From Microplitis mediator (taxonomy: Eukaryota; Arthropoda; Insecta; Hymenoptera; Braconidae), in contig NC_079976.1 in the NCBI RefSeq assembly GCF_029852145.1, forward strand, positions 682,001 to 746,000: 64,000 nucleotides of DNA. The letters are read 5' to 3'. The notes under the pieces were generated by a model. That model was given only the letters and a program-made list of their open reading frames with translations, did no database searches and was not told the DNA's origin. How positions within the stretch are numbered: position 1 is the stretch's first letter; every line of letters starts with the position of its first letter. The translations under genes and the position numbers were made by a program. Below, one piece after another: positions 35,060 to 48,400 of this stretch.

Positions 35060-37451
35060 ATGGACGTCTTTGACTGCATGCAGTGGAGAACAACAAAGAA
35101 ACTGATGTCTTTACTAGGTGCCTGGCCTTTCCAACCGGTCATTCAGCAAAAAACACTCGGAGCTTTATTTTATTTCATCATACAAAGTATTTACGTAGTT
35201 GAGGTACCCAAGTACTTGTATAGCTTTACAACTGGATTTATATATTTTTATATTGTTAGATTTTGAAATTAAGGGCAGTGTGGGGTAATTTAACTGAGAC
35301 ACTCGACTGCTTACCGATATTTGTATATCATACGATGGTGCAAGTTAAAATGTCAAATTTTCTCTTGAATTTGAAAAAAGTACGACAATATTAATTGTCT
35401 AAAAAAATTAACATAAATATATTAGTGGGTGTTCAATTTACAGGCTAAAATTTTATTGTCGAAAGTTAAAAGCGATTGGGAATCGAATTTAGATGATTCT
35501 GAAATGAACGTACTACGCAATGATGAACGTACTCATAAAATAATGATGGATATCTACTCGAGTGAGTCATTGTTACATAAGCAATAAAATAAAATATTAC
35601 ATTCTTATTATATTTCATAAAAAATAATTTAAATCACCAGTGAAAAAAAATTTTTCATGCTCAAATGTATCATATAAGAATATTTATTTATAGGTGGGTT
35701 ATCTTCTGTAGCCATAGTTTATGCCGTGGTACCGTTAGTTCCAATATTTCTTGACATTGTGATTCCATTAAATGAAACAAGACCTAAAAATCTGCCATAT
35801 CCTACCGAGTACTTTGTGGACATTGAGGATAACTTCTATGCACTTTACACACATGGATTAATAGTGACTCCAATAGCGTTTTTTTATTTTCTCACCTTTG
35901 ATGTTTTCTACGCAGGCTTAATTCAGCATGCATGCAGCATGTTTACTATCATTGGGTAAGTATTTGATTTGATTTAAGTAGAGAAAATTCAAAAAAACGG
36001 TTGACCCCGCGGGAAAATCTCAAAAACTTGCCGCTGTTTTCGAGCTCAAACACTAGCACACAGAAGTGAATAAAAAAATTTTTGATCACAACACCGAGCC
36101 CTGAGCTTAGATTTTCGATCGAATTTCTATAGAATTTCTTAGAAGGTGACCCTGATCAAAATTAAGGTGTGCGATGGCCGTTCAAAGGTGAGTTCTTTAA
36201 ACTACCGGCAAAAACACTCGAATCGATTGATTCGTTCCAACGATATCGTCGGAGGAAAAAAGTTTGCATACACACACATTTACACACACCCACACACATG
36301 GACGTCCACCTGAAAATAGTCAGAATAGCTCCCTAAGACCTTCAAATGTGAAAATCTGATGAAAACTCAATCCCCGAATTTCGGACCGAAACCAGTAACT
36401 TTCCATTATTTTGAAAATTTGCGATTCCCATAGTAGGAAATTAAAAAACAAACCATACTTATAAAAATGCCGATAAAATTCTTTCAGAAGACGCCTAAAA
36501 AATTTGACAGTCGACGAAAATATTATCAGTATAAAAAAAAATTCAATAAATGAAAAAAATGGTATCAAGTCATTGGTAATTTGCATAAAAATGCACAAGG
36601 AAATTTTGTGGTAAGTAAAAACATGTAGGGTAAGAGCACCAGTACCCAGCCCCAAACCAGTAGCCAGCCACATAATGTTAAATTATATCTTTATATAATT
36701 TGAGCCAATGTTAAAGTATATGACCAGCTGGTTACTGGTTAGGGGCTGGGTACTGGTGCTTTTACCCTATATATGCATATATTTATCTTTGAATTAATTT
36801 TAAAATTTAATCGAAGGTTTGCGCAGCTTTTAGAAGAAAATTTTAGCAATTACTGTTTTTTATTACTTGGCACTATCGTACTGGGTTTAACTACTGTCGG
36901 TTTTCAAGTTAGTGTTCAAATTTTTCGAGTCTGCTGATAATTATTTTAAACAATTCATTATTTAGTTTGTAGTTTTGGCGACGGAAGCTAGTGAAAAAAT
37001 ACGTTGCATTTGGTATGCAACCGCTCAAATCATTCATTTATTCTTTTTGAGTTACTTCGGACAGAAATTAATAAACCACAGCGAATTTATCTATGAATCA
37101 ATGTAATTAGAAACCTTTAATCAGCTATAACTTTCACGAAAGTTTCACATTAGATATTTTTTTACATTAACGAATTACTTTAAGTCGAATTTTTTTTTGA
37201 CAGATGTACATCCAAGTGGTATAACTATCCGAAAAAAATGAAACTGTTGATAATTTTGATGCTGATGAGAGGGAAAATAGTGTCGACTATCACCGCTGGT
37301 AAAATTTATATCATGTCAGTTGAAAACTTCAGCACCGTAAGTGTTAGAATTTAATTTTTATTATTCAAATTATTAACTTTCAAAAAAATATTTACTACAG
37401 GTAATGAAGACTTCGATGTCATATTTTACTGTTCTTACTTCTGTACAGTAA
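35060..37451 (+). CDS. odorant receptor, cluster copy Or-1
   Basis: Insect odorant receptor, a seven-transmembrane ligand-gated channel subunit that works with Orco in olfactory neurons. Exons: 35060-35203, 35260-35379, 35444-35561, 35694-35955, 36488-36610, 36817-36907, 36966-37102, 37204-37336, 37401-37451. All borders are GT/AG, phases agree, and the product is 392 aa. The start MDVFDCMQW is the first ATG after the shared upstream block. Family features are HACSMFTIIG at the end of exon 4, FFLSYFGQKLINHSE in exon 7, and the C-terminal SVENFST plus MSYFTVLTSVQ. Nine coding exons would fit the large nine-exon receptor group of Hymenoptera, but that needs a tree. Intron 5 holds a small palindromic element. 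Nothing is broken. Confidence 0.92.
36628..36767. mobile_element. 140-bp palindromic MITE in Or-1 intron 5
   Basis: Ends are GGGTAAGAGCACCAGTACCC and GGGTACTGGTGCTTTTACCC with TA on each side. Arms of about 30 bases (AGCCCC / GGGGCT follow) surround a short AT core. Or-2 and Or-3 lack it. Confidence 0.85.
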
Positions 37452-37680
37452 TTAATGTTGTTAATTAATTATGAATTATTAGTTGTTGAAATTATAGATA
37501 TTATTTTTATGGTAACACAATAAAATGTCATTTCAACCCAGCGCATAAATAATAGAAAAATTAATTATTTTTTAATATCAATAAGTTTAAAAAAAATATA
37601 CAATAAAATTACTTAATCTATTACTTTAATAAATTTTTTTCTTTTGGTATTTAGCAGCGATTAAAAAAACAAAATATGAG

Positions 37681-38113
37681 TGAATTAAATTTTTAAATTT
37701 GAATTGTCGCAAAAATATAAACTCTATCTACAGATTATTATGAAATACATAAAAAATTAATTGTATTTTGCCAAAAATATTTAAAAGTCACGTTGAAAAG
37801 TTTTTGATAGAAATTGACATCTTATAGCCAGACAACTTGCGGCTAAGGAAGTCGAAATAAGAATGGACTGTCATCAGCAGCGTTGGGTAGAAACGATATC
37901 GATTACATTTATTCTGTATGATGTACATGCACGATTTACCTGCTACTTCAAAAGTCACCTGCTGACAAAAGATAATAAAATATGCTCTTTCCTAAAACAC
38001 TGGACTGATGTCTGTACAAAAGACTCAGGAAATCTTTAAATCTTTTAGTCTCTTTAAAGTCTCGTTACTGCAGAATATTATCAAAAAGACGTTTCATTGT
38101 TTTCTTTATTAAA
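37681..38113 (+). promoter_or_regulatory. conserved upstream block of Or-2
   Basis: Same ~400-base block as upstream of Or-1, Or-3 and Or-5, ending at the ATG. It includes GCAGCGTTGGGTAGAAACGA and TCAGGAAATCTTTAAATCTT. Confidence 0.6.
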
Positions 38114-41100
38114 ATGGAGGTCTTTGACTGCATGCAGTGGAGAACAACAAAGAAACTTATGTCCGCACTAGGTGCCTGGCCTTTCCAACCGGTCATTCAA
38201 CAAAAAATACTCGGAGCTTTATTTTATTTTATCATACAGAGTATTTACGTGCTTGAGGTATTCGAGATCTTGTATAGCTTTACATTCACTCTAAATCCAA
38301 GTGTGTTACAAGTGTATTATTTCAACACACATTAAATGTGTTCTATGCTTAAGGGGTAACGGTAACCGATTTTCAATTAAATTTAATTTACGGACAAACA
38401 CTAGAAACCTAAAATAGAGAGTCTTTAGCGTTTTTTGAAACCTTAACAGAGGGCTAGAAATTTTGTATTGCCAAAAATTCTAATTTGTCTCCGAGAAAAA
38501 TTGTTTTAAAATTCTCATTTACTCAACGAGTGCAACAAAGATAGTCCCGTTTATTTTTCTGAGTGTGAGAAAGAGGTCCGGTAGCGTTTCCTCTTAAGGT
38601 CATGAGCAAAACTCCAGTTTTTTGTAGTCATTTAAAACACGTTTCACGGTGTATTAAATATTTATATGCTTATGGCGTTTCAATGTGATTTGGCAAGTGT
38701 GTTAATTTCGACTACACACTTGGTTTTAGAGTGTTTGGTAGAAAAACTAATAAAAACTGGATTTATACATTTTTATATTGTTAGATTTTAAAATTAATGG
38801 TAGTGTGGGGTAATTTAACTGAGATACTCGACTGCTTACCGATATTTGTATATCATACGATGGTGCAAGTTAAAATGTCAAATTTCCTCTTGAATTTGAA
38901 AAAAGTACGACAATATTAATTGTCTAAAAAAATTTACATAAATATATTAGTGGGTGTTCAATTTACAGGCTAAAATTTTATTGTCGAAAGTAAAAAGCGA
39001 TTGGGAATCGAATTTAGATGATTCTGAAATGAACGTGCTACGAAATAATGAACGTTTTCATAAAATAATGATGGATATTTACTCTAGTGAGTCACTATTA
39101 CTTTAACAATTAAATAAAATATTACATTCTTAATATATTTCATAAAAAATAATTTAAATCACCAGCGAAAAAAAATTTTTACTATCGGACAAAGTGGAGC
39201 TACCAGAAAAATTGACGAAATTTCAAGGTACTCCATTTTGTCTAGCTTTTTTTGACTTATACCGAAACATGGATTCAGTCAAAAGTAAATTTTCATTATT
39301 TATAAAATTAAAAAAAAAAATTTTTGCTCGAGTCTAGTAAAAGAAAAAATCAACTGACTCATATAATTTTTATTTTTTTCCGACTTCTATAGTTTGTGAC
39401 TTTGAGACATTTAACTCATAATTTATATTTTTAAAAATTATGAAATTACTTTTTATCTTGACGAAATAAAAAAATCAGACTAATTTGATACATCTATATC
39501 ACATAAGATTATTTATTTATATAGGTGGGCTATCTTCTATAGCTGTAAGTTATGCCGTGGTACCGCTAGTTCCAATATTTCTCGACATTGTAAATCCATT
39601 GAATGAAACAAGACCTAAAGTTCTGCCATTTCCTACTGAGTACTTTGTGGACATTGAAAAAAATTTTTATGCACTTTACACACATGCATTAATAGTGACT
39701 CCAATAACTTTTATTTATTTTCTCGCCTTTGATTCCCTTTACGCAGGCTTAGTTCAGCACGCATGCAGTATGTTTACTATCATTGGGTAAGTATTTAATT
39801 CGTTTTAAGTAGAAAAAATCTGAAGACGGTTGACCCTGCGGGAAAGTCTCAAAACTTCCCGCGTTTTCGAGCTCAGTCTGATGGCTGTTTGAATGCCTCG
39901 GGGGTAGCAGATAAGTTTTTTGAAAGAACGCTAGTACACAAAAGCGTATGAAAAAAAAAATTTCTTCTCTTCGAGATCGAAAAACTTTTAGATCCGACAG
40001 AACTTATATTCCGCTGAAAAAAAATAACTTTTGTCCGATAATATCTTAATTTGGAACGGATCGACCAATTCGAGATTTCTTGGTGGCAATCAAAAAAGTT
40101 CATCAAGACTGAGAACGGAATATCGAACCGAAACCGGTAACTTCCTATTATTTTGAAAATTTTAAATTTTCATAGTGGGAAGTTAAAAAACAAACCATAC
40201 TAATAAGGGCGTGTTCAGAAATACACTCTGGAGGTGAAAAATTACCTATCCAGGTGTGATTAGTACCTTTGTAATGTTAAATCGCACCTCTGGTTTGACT
40301 AGAGGATATTTCTGAACGCAAGAGTTGAATATTTCTCTTCCAGAGTGTGTTTCTGAACATGCCCTAAAATTGCCGATTAAATTATTTTAGAAGACGACTA
40401 GAACAATTGACAGTCGACGAAAATATCAGTATAGAAAAAAATTCAATGAATGAAGAAAATGGTCTCAAGTCATTGGTAATTTGCATAAAAATGCACAAAG
40501 AAATTTTATGGTAAGAACAAATATGTATATATGTATATATTCATCTTTCAAATAATTTTATAATTTAATCGAAGGTTTGCAGAACTTTTGGAAGAGAATT
40601 TTAGCAATCACTTTTTTTTATTACTTGGCACTATCGTACTGGGTTTAACTTTTATCGGTTTTCAAGTAAGTATTCAAATTTTTTGTCTGCTGATATTATT
40701 TTAAATAATTTATTATTTAGTTTGTAGTTTTGGCGACAGAAGCTGGCGAAAAAATACGTTGCGTTTGGTGTGGAACCGGTCAAATTATTCATTTATTCTT
40801 TTTGAGTTACTTTGGACAGAAATTAATAAACCACAGCGAATTTATCTATAAATCAATGTAATTAGAAACCTTTAATCAGTAATAACTTTCACGAAAGTTT
40901 CACTTTAGCTTTTTTTCTATACACTAATGCATTACTTTAAGTTGAATTTTTTTTTGACAGATGTACCGCCAAGTGGTATAACTATTCCAAAAAAATGAAA
41001 CTGTTGATTATTATGATGCTGATGAGAGGGAAAGAAGTGTCGACTATCACCGCTGGTAAAATTTATATCATGTCAGTTGAAAACTTCAGCACCGTAAGTG

Positions 41101-41208
41101 TCAGAATTTAATTTTTGTTATTTAAATTATTAACTTTCAAAAAAATATTTACTACAGGTAATGAAGACTTCGATGTCATATTTTACTGTTCTTACATCTG
41201 TACAGTAA
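38114..41208 (+). CDS. odorant receptor, cluster copy Or-2
   Basis: Intact odorant receptor of 391 aa. Exons: 38114-38257, 38785-38904, 38969-39086, 39525-39786, 40391-40510, 40575-40665, 40721-40857, 40961-41093, 41158-41208, with the same phases as Or-1. It begins MEVFDCMQW and ends MSYFTVLTSVQ. Exon 5 is one codon shorter than in Or-1. It is a very close paralogue of Or-1 and Or-3, including in its introns and flanks, so the duplication is young. Intron 1 is 527 bases instead of about 56 because of an inserted element (38287-38733). Intron 4 carries another (40206-40365). Role as for other insect receptors; the ligand is unknown. Confidence 0.92.
38287..38733. mobile_element. MITE in Or-2 intron 1
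   Basis: The 20-base ends CACTCTAAATCCAAGTGTGT and ACACACTTGGTTTTAGAGTG are inverted copies with one mismatch. The body is 447 bases long and non-coding, with second-level inverted words such as GGGGTAACGGTAACC and GGTCCGGTAGCG. It is absent from the matching introns of Or-1 and Or-3. Confidence 0.85.
40206..40365. mobile_element. 160-bp MITE in Or-2 intron 4
   Basis: Ends AGGGCGTGTTCAGAAATACA and TGTTTCTGAACATGCCCT are imperfect inverted copies that continue into CTCTGGAGG / TTCCAGAGTG. A second inner pair (CAGGTGTGATT / AATCGCACCTC) makes the whole element fold. The short length and inverted ends fit a non-autonomous DNA transposon. Confidence 0.8.
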
Positions 41209-41389
41209 TTAATTATGAATTATTAGTTGTTGAAATTATAGATATTATTTTTATGGTAGCACAATAAAATGTCATTTAAATCTAGCGCATAAATAAAAAA
41301 AAAATTAATTAACTTTTAATAGCAAGTTAAAAAAAAATATACAATTGAATTACTTAATCTATCACTTGAATGAAAAAGAAAAAATAGGA

Positions 41390-41824
41390 GTAAATTGAAT
41401 CTTTAAATTTTAACCGTCGCAAAAAATATGAATTATACTTACAGATAATTATGAAATACATAAAAAATTGATTGAATTTTGCCAAAAATATTTAAAAGTC
41501 ACGTTGAAAAGTTTTTGATAGCAATTGACATCTTATAGCCAGACAACTTGCTGCTAAGAAAGTCGAAATAAGAATGGACTGTCATCAGCAGCGTTGGGTA
41601 GAAACGATATCGATTACATTTATTCTGTATGATGTACATGCACGATTTACCTGCTACTTCAAAAGTCACCTGCTGACAAAGGATAATAAAATATGCTCTT
41701 TCCTAAAACACTGGACTGATGTCTGTACAAAAGACTCAGGAAATCTTTAAATCTTTTAGTCTCTTTAAAGTCTCGTTACTGCAAAATATTATCAAAAAGA
41801 TGTTTCATTGTTTTATTGAAAAAA
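41390..41824 (+). promoter_or_regulatory. conserved upstream block of Or-3
   Basis: Same ~400-base upstream block as the other close copies, running into the Or-3 ATG. The words CTTATAGCCAGACAACTTGC and ACACTGGACTGATGTC are unchanged. Confidence 0.6.
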
Positions 41825-44710
41825 ATGGACGTCTTTGATAGCATGCAGTGGAAAACAACAAAGAAACTTATGTCTGCACTAGGTGCCTGGCCTTTCCAAC
41901 CGGTCATTCAACAAAAAACACTCGGAGCTTTATTTTATTTTATCATACAAAGTATTTACGTTGTTGAGGTACCCAAGTACTTGTATAGCTTTACAACTGG
42001 ATTTATATATTTTTATGTTGTTAGATTTTTAAGTTAATGGTAGTGTGGGGTAATTTAGCTGAGACACTTGACTGCTTGCCGGTATTTGTATATCATTCGA
42101 TGGTGCAAGTTAAAATGTCAAATTGTCTCTTGAATTTGAAAAAGGTGAGACAATATTCATTGTTCAAAAGAAATTCACGCATAAATAAATTAGTGAGCGT
42201 TTGATTTACAGGCTAAAATTTTATTGTCGAAGGTTAAAAGAGATTGGGAATCGAATTTAGATGATTCTGAAATTAAAATCCTATGCAATGATGGACGTAT
42301 TCATAAAATAATGATGGATATCTACTCTAGTGAGTTACTTTTTTTTCTTTTCAGACAAAGCGGGAAACTACAAAAAATCCAAATTTTATAGTAAATTTTA
42401 CCTCTACAAATTTTTAGGTCTTATCGAATCAAAATTCAAACCTTTTATCTACTCGCACTCAATGAAAATGAAAATTTTGCTTATATAATTTTCGATTTTT
42501 TTCATGTACATATATATCATATAAGAGTATTTATTTATAGGTGGGTTATCTTCTGTAGCTGTAATTTATGCTGTGGTACCGCTAGTTCCAATATTTCTCG
42601 ACATTGTGGTTCCATTGAATGAAACAAGACCTAAAATTTTGCCATACCCTACTGAGTACTTTGTCGACATTGAAAATAATTTCTACGCACTTTACACACA
42701 TGGATTTATAGTGACCCCAATAGCTTTGTTTTATTTTCTCGCCTTTGATTCCCTTTACGCAGGCTTAGTTCAGCACGCATGCAGTATGTTCACTATCGTC
42801 GGGTAAGTATTCATTTTAATTTAAGTAAAAAAAATCTACAATACTTATAAACATCTCGATGAAATTTTTCAGAAGACGCCTAGAAAAATTAACAGCCGAC
42901 CAAAATTTTATCAATATAAAACGAAATTCAATAAACGAAGAAAACGGTATCAAGTCATTAGTAATTTGTATAAAAATGCACAAAGAGATTTTGCGGTAAG
43001 TAAAAAAAATTGTATACATTTATTAGTTAAATTAATTTTAAAATTTAATCGAAGGTTTGCGCAACTTTTAGAAGAAAATTATAGCAATTATTTTTTTTTA
43101 TTACTTGGCACTATTGTACTTGGCTTAACTGTTACCGGTTTTCAAGTTAGTATTCAAACTTTTTGAATCTGTTTATAATTATTTTGAATAATTTATTATT
43201 TAGTTTGTAGTTTTGGCGACAGAAGTTGGTGAAAAAATACGTTGCATTTGGTATGGAACCGGTCAAATTATTCATTTATTCTTTTTAAGTTACCTCGGAC
43301 AAAAATTAATAAACCACAGCGAATATATCAACGAATCAATGTAATTAGTAATCTTTAATCAGCAATATTTTTTACGAAAATTTCATACCCAAAATTTTTT
43401 ACACCAACACAGAAAAAATTTCTCTTCGGACAATTAAATTGATTTTGTTGAATTCTGGTAGACTTACATTTATTTGGGACAACTAAATTTTATTACGCCA
43501 CCAAAATTTATTTTGTCATTTTTCACAAATGATTTAATAGACTTCATTTGGTTAACAATAACTTTTCTGTCTCCTAAGATAATAAAATAATTTGGTAAAG
43601 TTAAGAAAATATTTATTTCATAGACAACTAAATTATTTAATAGTGCCAACAAACCCAAATATTGAAGCAAGATGTTATTATATTAACTCTCATAAATATT
43701 ACTTCGAAACAAAAAAATATTTTCATTCAGAATAAATATATATATTTGTTCGAGGTTAATAAATATATATTTAAACCTAATGATTATTGATTTAAAAAGT
43801 TATGGTGCTAGGCAGTAGCAACAGGAGTAGTTCGGTGCTCGCCACTAGATCGCGCCCAACTCTTGTAGTGTCCCTGGTAAGAAACTTATTTCAGAGTTAT
43901 TATATTCCAGACTTAAAACATCTTTTGGACGGGTATTCCGCGGTAAATTAGCAAATCGCTGATTACCCTTTATTTAAATAAATACAGGGGTCTCCTGTAT
44001 AACACTATGACATTAATTCTGAATATCAATATCTCCCTGAACAATTTATGTCATAGTACAAGAAAAAGTACGTGTCAAAGAAATGAAATATTGTTCGTAA
44101 TGTGCATTTATTTAAATGCTGAAAAAATAAATTGTCATCTTAACCTAATATTTAATTATTATTAATAAGTCATTCTAAGGCTTACTAATATAATTCATTA
44201 TAACTACTTTATAAACTCTACAGGCAACCAATTTAATTTTGTGTTTGCTACCTCATGCGCAATTATCTTCACTCAATATTTTATAGTTTCTGATGATTCC
44301 TTTTCTTGGTGGATCATAAAATATTTCGTTAAAACAACCAAATATACATTCGGCAATGGGCAATCAAATAATTTTTTTGTCATAACTAAAATTTAGTTGT
44401 CAGAAGAAAATTTTTTTCTCAGTCGACGAATTACTTTATCTTGAACTTATTTTTTGACAGATGTGCCGCGAAGTGGTACAACTACCCCCGAAAAATGAAA
44501 CTGTTGATTATTTTAATGCTGATGAGAGGAAAAATAGTGTCGACAATAACCGCCGGTAAAATTTATATCATGTCAGTTGAAAACTTTAGCTCCGTAAGTG
44601 TTTAAATTTTATTTTAATTGAATAATTTATCAGCTTTCCAAAAAAAACATTTATTGCAGGTAATGAAGACTTCAATGTCATATTTCACTGTTCTTACATC
44701 TGTACAGTAA
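41825..44710 (+). CDS. odorant receptor, cluster copy Or-3
   Basis: Intact odorant receptor of 392 aa. Exons: 41825-41968, 42025-42144, 42212-42329, 42541-42802, 42873-42995, 43055-43145, 43204-43340, 44461-44593, 44660-44710, with all GT/AG borders and standard phases. It starts MDVFDSMQW and ends MSYFTVLTSVQ. At the exon 5/6 junction it has Arg where Or-1 and Or-2 have Trp. Intron 7 is 1.1 kb instead of about 100 bases because of an element at 43407-44422. The junction to exon 8 (TTTGACAG) is intact, so splicing should still work. It is a close paralogue of Or-1 and Or-2. Confidence 0.92.
43407..44422. mobile_element. 1-kb inverted-repeat element in Or-3 intron 7
   Basis: The left end (ACACAGAAAAAATTTCTCTT then CGGACAATTAAATT) pairs with the right end (AATTTAGTTGTCAGAAGAAA then ATTTTTTTCTCAGT). 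Further inverted words lie deeper (for example AACTAAATTTTATT and CCTAAGATAATAAAATAATT). It is non-coding and includes the 87-bp repeat shared with 32923-33009. Or-1 and Or-2 have a short intron at the same place. Confidence 0.75.
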
Positions 44711-45453
44711 TTAATAATGTAAATTATTAGTTTTTAAAATTGTAGATACTATTTTTCTGGAAATACTGTGAAATGACATTTAAATACAGCGTACAATAAA
44801 GAAAAAATTAACTTTTAATAATATATTTGTAAAAAAAATTTATTCAAGATTTTTAATTAAATTACTTACTCTGTAACTTAAATAAATCTATTTCCTTCAG
44901 TATTTTACATTAGAAAAGCCTCAGGGGAAATGCCCAGACACGGAGATGTGGTTTCTTTTCCGATCTCCTTCTTGGTTGAAGACTGGATAAAAATCTTTAC
45001 AATTTCCACAACAATATATATATCAGAGTAATATCTGAAAAGCGGCATGCGTGCGAATCATAAATTCTCGTACTAATTATAAAATAAATTGATAATTTCA
45101 CAGGAAAAATATGAAAAGTTGAATTTTATTTAAAATGTTGGGGGTAGAGTATGTAAAACTTTTTGAGTCGTAGTCTGACTGAATATTTGGATTTACTACT
45201 TGCTATGACTGTCGAAGGAAGACTGAAGTACGGCAGAGGCTATCAGCGGGAGCGTATATCGATTTTAAAAATCGCGTGCATGGAATAAACTCTTTCTAAG
45301 AGATTAAATATTCTTATTGACATCAATCGACTACCCAGCTCTGTAGAGTCTTAACTCAAAAAGAATTAAAAATTTTAGCACTTTGTAGTCTTTGTCGAGT
45401 TTGTTACAGTCTGTCTTTTGCCAGGAATATTTCCTCCGAGTTTTGTCTAGACA
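44711..45453 (+). other. spacer upstream of Or-4
   Basis: 3' flank of Or-3 followed by sequence only weakly like the shared receptor upstream block. The common words of Or-1/2/3/5 are not preserved. The promoter of Or-4 presumably lies here. Confidence 0.4.
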
Positions 45454-48400
45454 ATGGATCTGTTTGATGATTTAAACTGGAGACATACGAAGCTACTGAT
45501 GTCTAGCTTCGGTGCTTGGCCCTTTCAGTCACGCGCTAAACGACTAATACTCGCAACTACAGGTCACTTTATGCTAGAAAGTATGCTGATACCCGAGGTA
45601 CGTAAATATATTTTTATATTCATTTTATATTTATCCGTTCATTTATTTAATACTCTAAACATATTTCTAGATAATTAAATTAGTAACCATCCGCAATAAT
45701 TTAAAAATGGTAGCCGACTGTATTCCATTACTAATCTTACACATAATGGTACTAATTAAAATACTAAGTTGTCATCAAAATACACAACGAGTACGTTTGC
45801 ATAATTAAAATAAAAATAAATTAGTTATATACCCGTATAAAAAAGTTGCGTTATTCCGCAGGTGATCCGCTGAATATCATGTGGAAGTCATATTTTGACA
45901 TAAATATGAATTCCGGATGAATTTCTAATGAATACACAAAGATAGTATAGAAATATAGTTCTAGTGATAGATTGTATGAAAAATTTTATTACAAAAAATT
46001 TTTTTTTTCTTGCGGGGAAATCGGGATTTTTTTTTAGCGGAGTGATCTCGGAGTGAAGTGGATTTTATTTCACTCCAAATTCACTCCTGTCTGCAGTTTT
46101 AACATTTCAATGAATTTATATTAAACTGTTAAACACTTCGCGAATTTTTCTTAGTGTATTGACCTAAAAGAGCTTTAATTAATAAATTTTTCAAATTCAT
46201 TTTAGTTTAGAAAAAAATAATTGTTTCTGTAGAAAATTATTTTACAGGTGGTCCATTATGCCCCAGATATCGCAAATCAGCTTAAAATGTCAGAGATAAC
46301 ATAATTTGACCGAAAATGAAAGAAAAAAAAAATTTACTAAATTTTTGAAGGGGGCCTTCATGCCCCAGGTTCCCCGATTACTTCGTTACTGCTAATTTAA
46401 AAAAAAAAATATCTCTCATTTTACGTGTCAACTTATAATATAATCATTACAATCTATTACTAACTTTCTTTCCATATTATCATTTGATACTCATCCGAAA
46501 ATCATCTGAAATTCATATTTGTGTCAAAATATGACTTCCACATGATATTCAGCTGATCACCTGCGGATTACCGGTGGAATCCCGCAACTTTTTTACACGG
46601 GTAGCTTGTAGAGATTCATTTTTCATAAAATCCGATGGTTAAATTAATTTTTATTTATCTATTTAGCTAAAAAATTTATTAATCCGCGTCCAACGCGACT
46701 GGCAACTAAATTTGGATGAATCAGAAATAAAAATCCTGCGCAATGATGGACACAACCATAAAATATTCATGGACTTTTACTACAGTGAGTTTATTTAAGC
46801 GAATATTTATGTAAAATAATTATTAATTGTTACAATTTAAAGTTAGCATGTATTCGGCAGCGGTAATTTACATGCTGGTGCCAATAATACCAAAAATATT
46901 AGACTACATCGTACCGTTAAATGAATCAAGACCATCGTTACCTTTTTATCAGGCTGAATATTTCGTCGACCCAAACAAATACTCGACAATTATTTACGTT
47001 TGTTCATGTCTGGTAACTCCAATCACTCCGACAGTTTTTGTAGCATTCGATTCTATTTACTCCTGTCTCATCCAACATTCCTGCAGCATGTTCACTATTA
47101 TTGGGTAATTGCTACAACAAATAAAAATTTTTAATAAGTATTAAGAAGGTGATTATTCAATTACAGGCGTCGCTTGCAAAATTTGACAAATGATTTGAAT
47201 ATTTCCCGCAATGAAAAAAAAAATGATGATGATAAATTTAAGTTGCTGGTAAATTGTATACGAATTCATAAAGACGTTTTAGAGTTAGTGGTTAAAATCT
47301 ACTGTTTTTAAATAGGGGTGGGTGGGGCAGAGCGGCCCCCCTAAGCCAATTATTACTTTTTGTGGCTTTCAACCGTAAGATCACTTGACTTTTGTCCTAT
47401 GTCGAAAGAATTTATGGACATTTTGCCAAAATTCTGAAAAAAAAATTTTTTTTGTGGGGTAGAATGGCTCCCCTCCAAAAAATGATAAAAAAAAAATTTT
47501 TTTTTTCGTTTTTTTTTTTTTAAATTGTTTTCATCATTAAGAATGTATTTCTTTCTCTTGACAACTATTTTTGGTTTTATATTACTCAAAAAAAATTTTT
47601 GAAAGTGTAATAAATCGTTCATTCGCGATTACCTTAATTACTAATTGTTATTTAATAAAAAAAAAAAAAACAATTCTATAGTTTTACTTTATTTCAAAAA
47701 TTTATCAACTAAAATAAAAAATTTTATTTTTATAAATTTTTAGTGACCAAATTTGCCCTTTACATAGAGAACCGGCCGAAAAATATAAAAAAATAATTTT
47801 TTCGGAAGTTTCGGCTGGTCCATTTTGCCCCGGGTGTTATACGTAGGGCTAGAAATGTGGAATTGTAATAATTTTTTTTTAATTTGACGATAAAAATATG
47901 AAAAAATCGTTTTTTCAAAATTTTGGGCTTGTTCATTTTGCCCCAAATGTCATGCGTAGGGGTAAAAATGCGCGAACATATCGGATTTATAGTAATTAGT
48001 CGAAAAAAAAGAAAATTTTTTTTTGATCAAAATTTCAGGGGGACCGCTCTGCCCCACCCTCCCCCATTTTTAATTCAATTATTAAATTTTTTTTTTTTAA
48101 TATTTATTTATTTTTTGCAATAAAGATTTGTGGCACTCGTTGAAGTGAATTTTACAAATTATTTGTTTGTATTATTGGGTATTATTGTTATTGGAATAAG
48201 TTTCACTGGATTTCAAGTAAGTACGTCAATTACATTAGCTAATTGACTGATTTATTATTTTTGTTAATTAAAATAAATATTTTTTGTAACACATGCAGCC
48301 GAATTCCATTCACTCGGAACTTTCCCTCAATCTTGACCCCTAATATGAGCTGCGCTGTCTCTCACCGGATGCTATAAATTTGTTGTGTCTTCGTAATTTA

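Noticed and set aside
36320..36673. 117-codon minus-strand frame with apparent membrane segments
   Set aside because: It is antisense to Or-1 exon 5 and its flanking introns, with no independent support.
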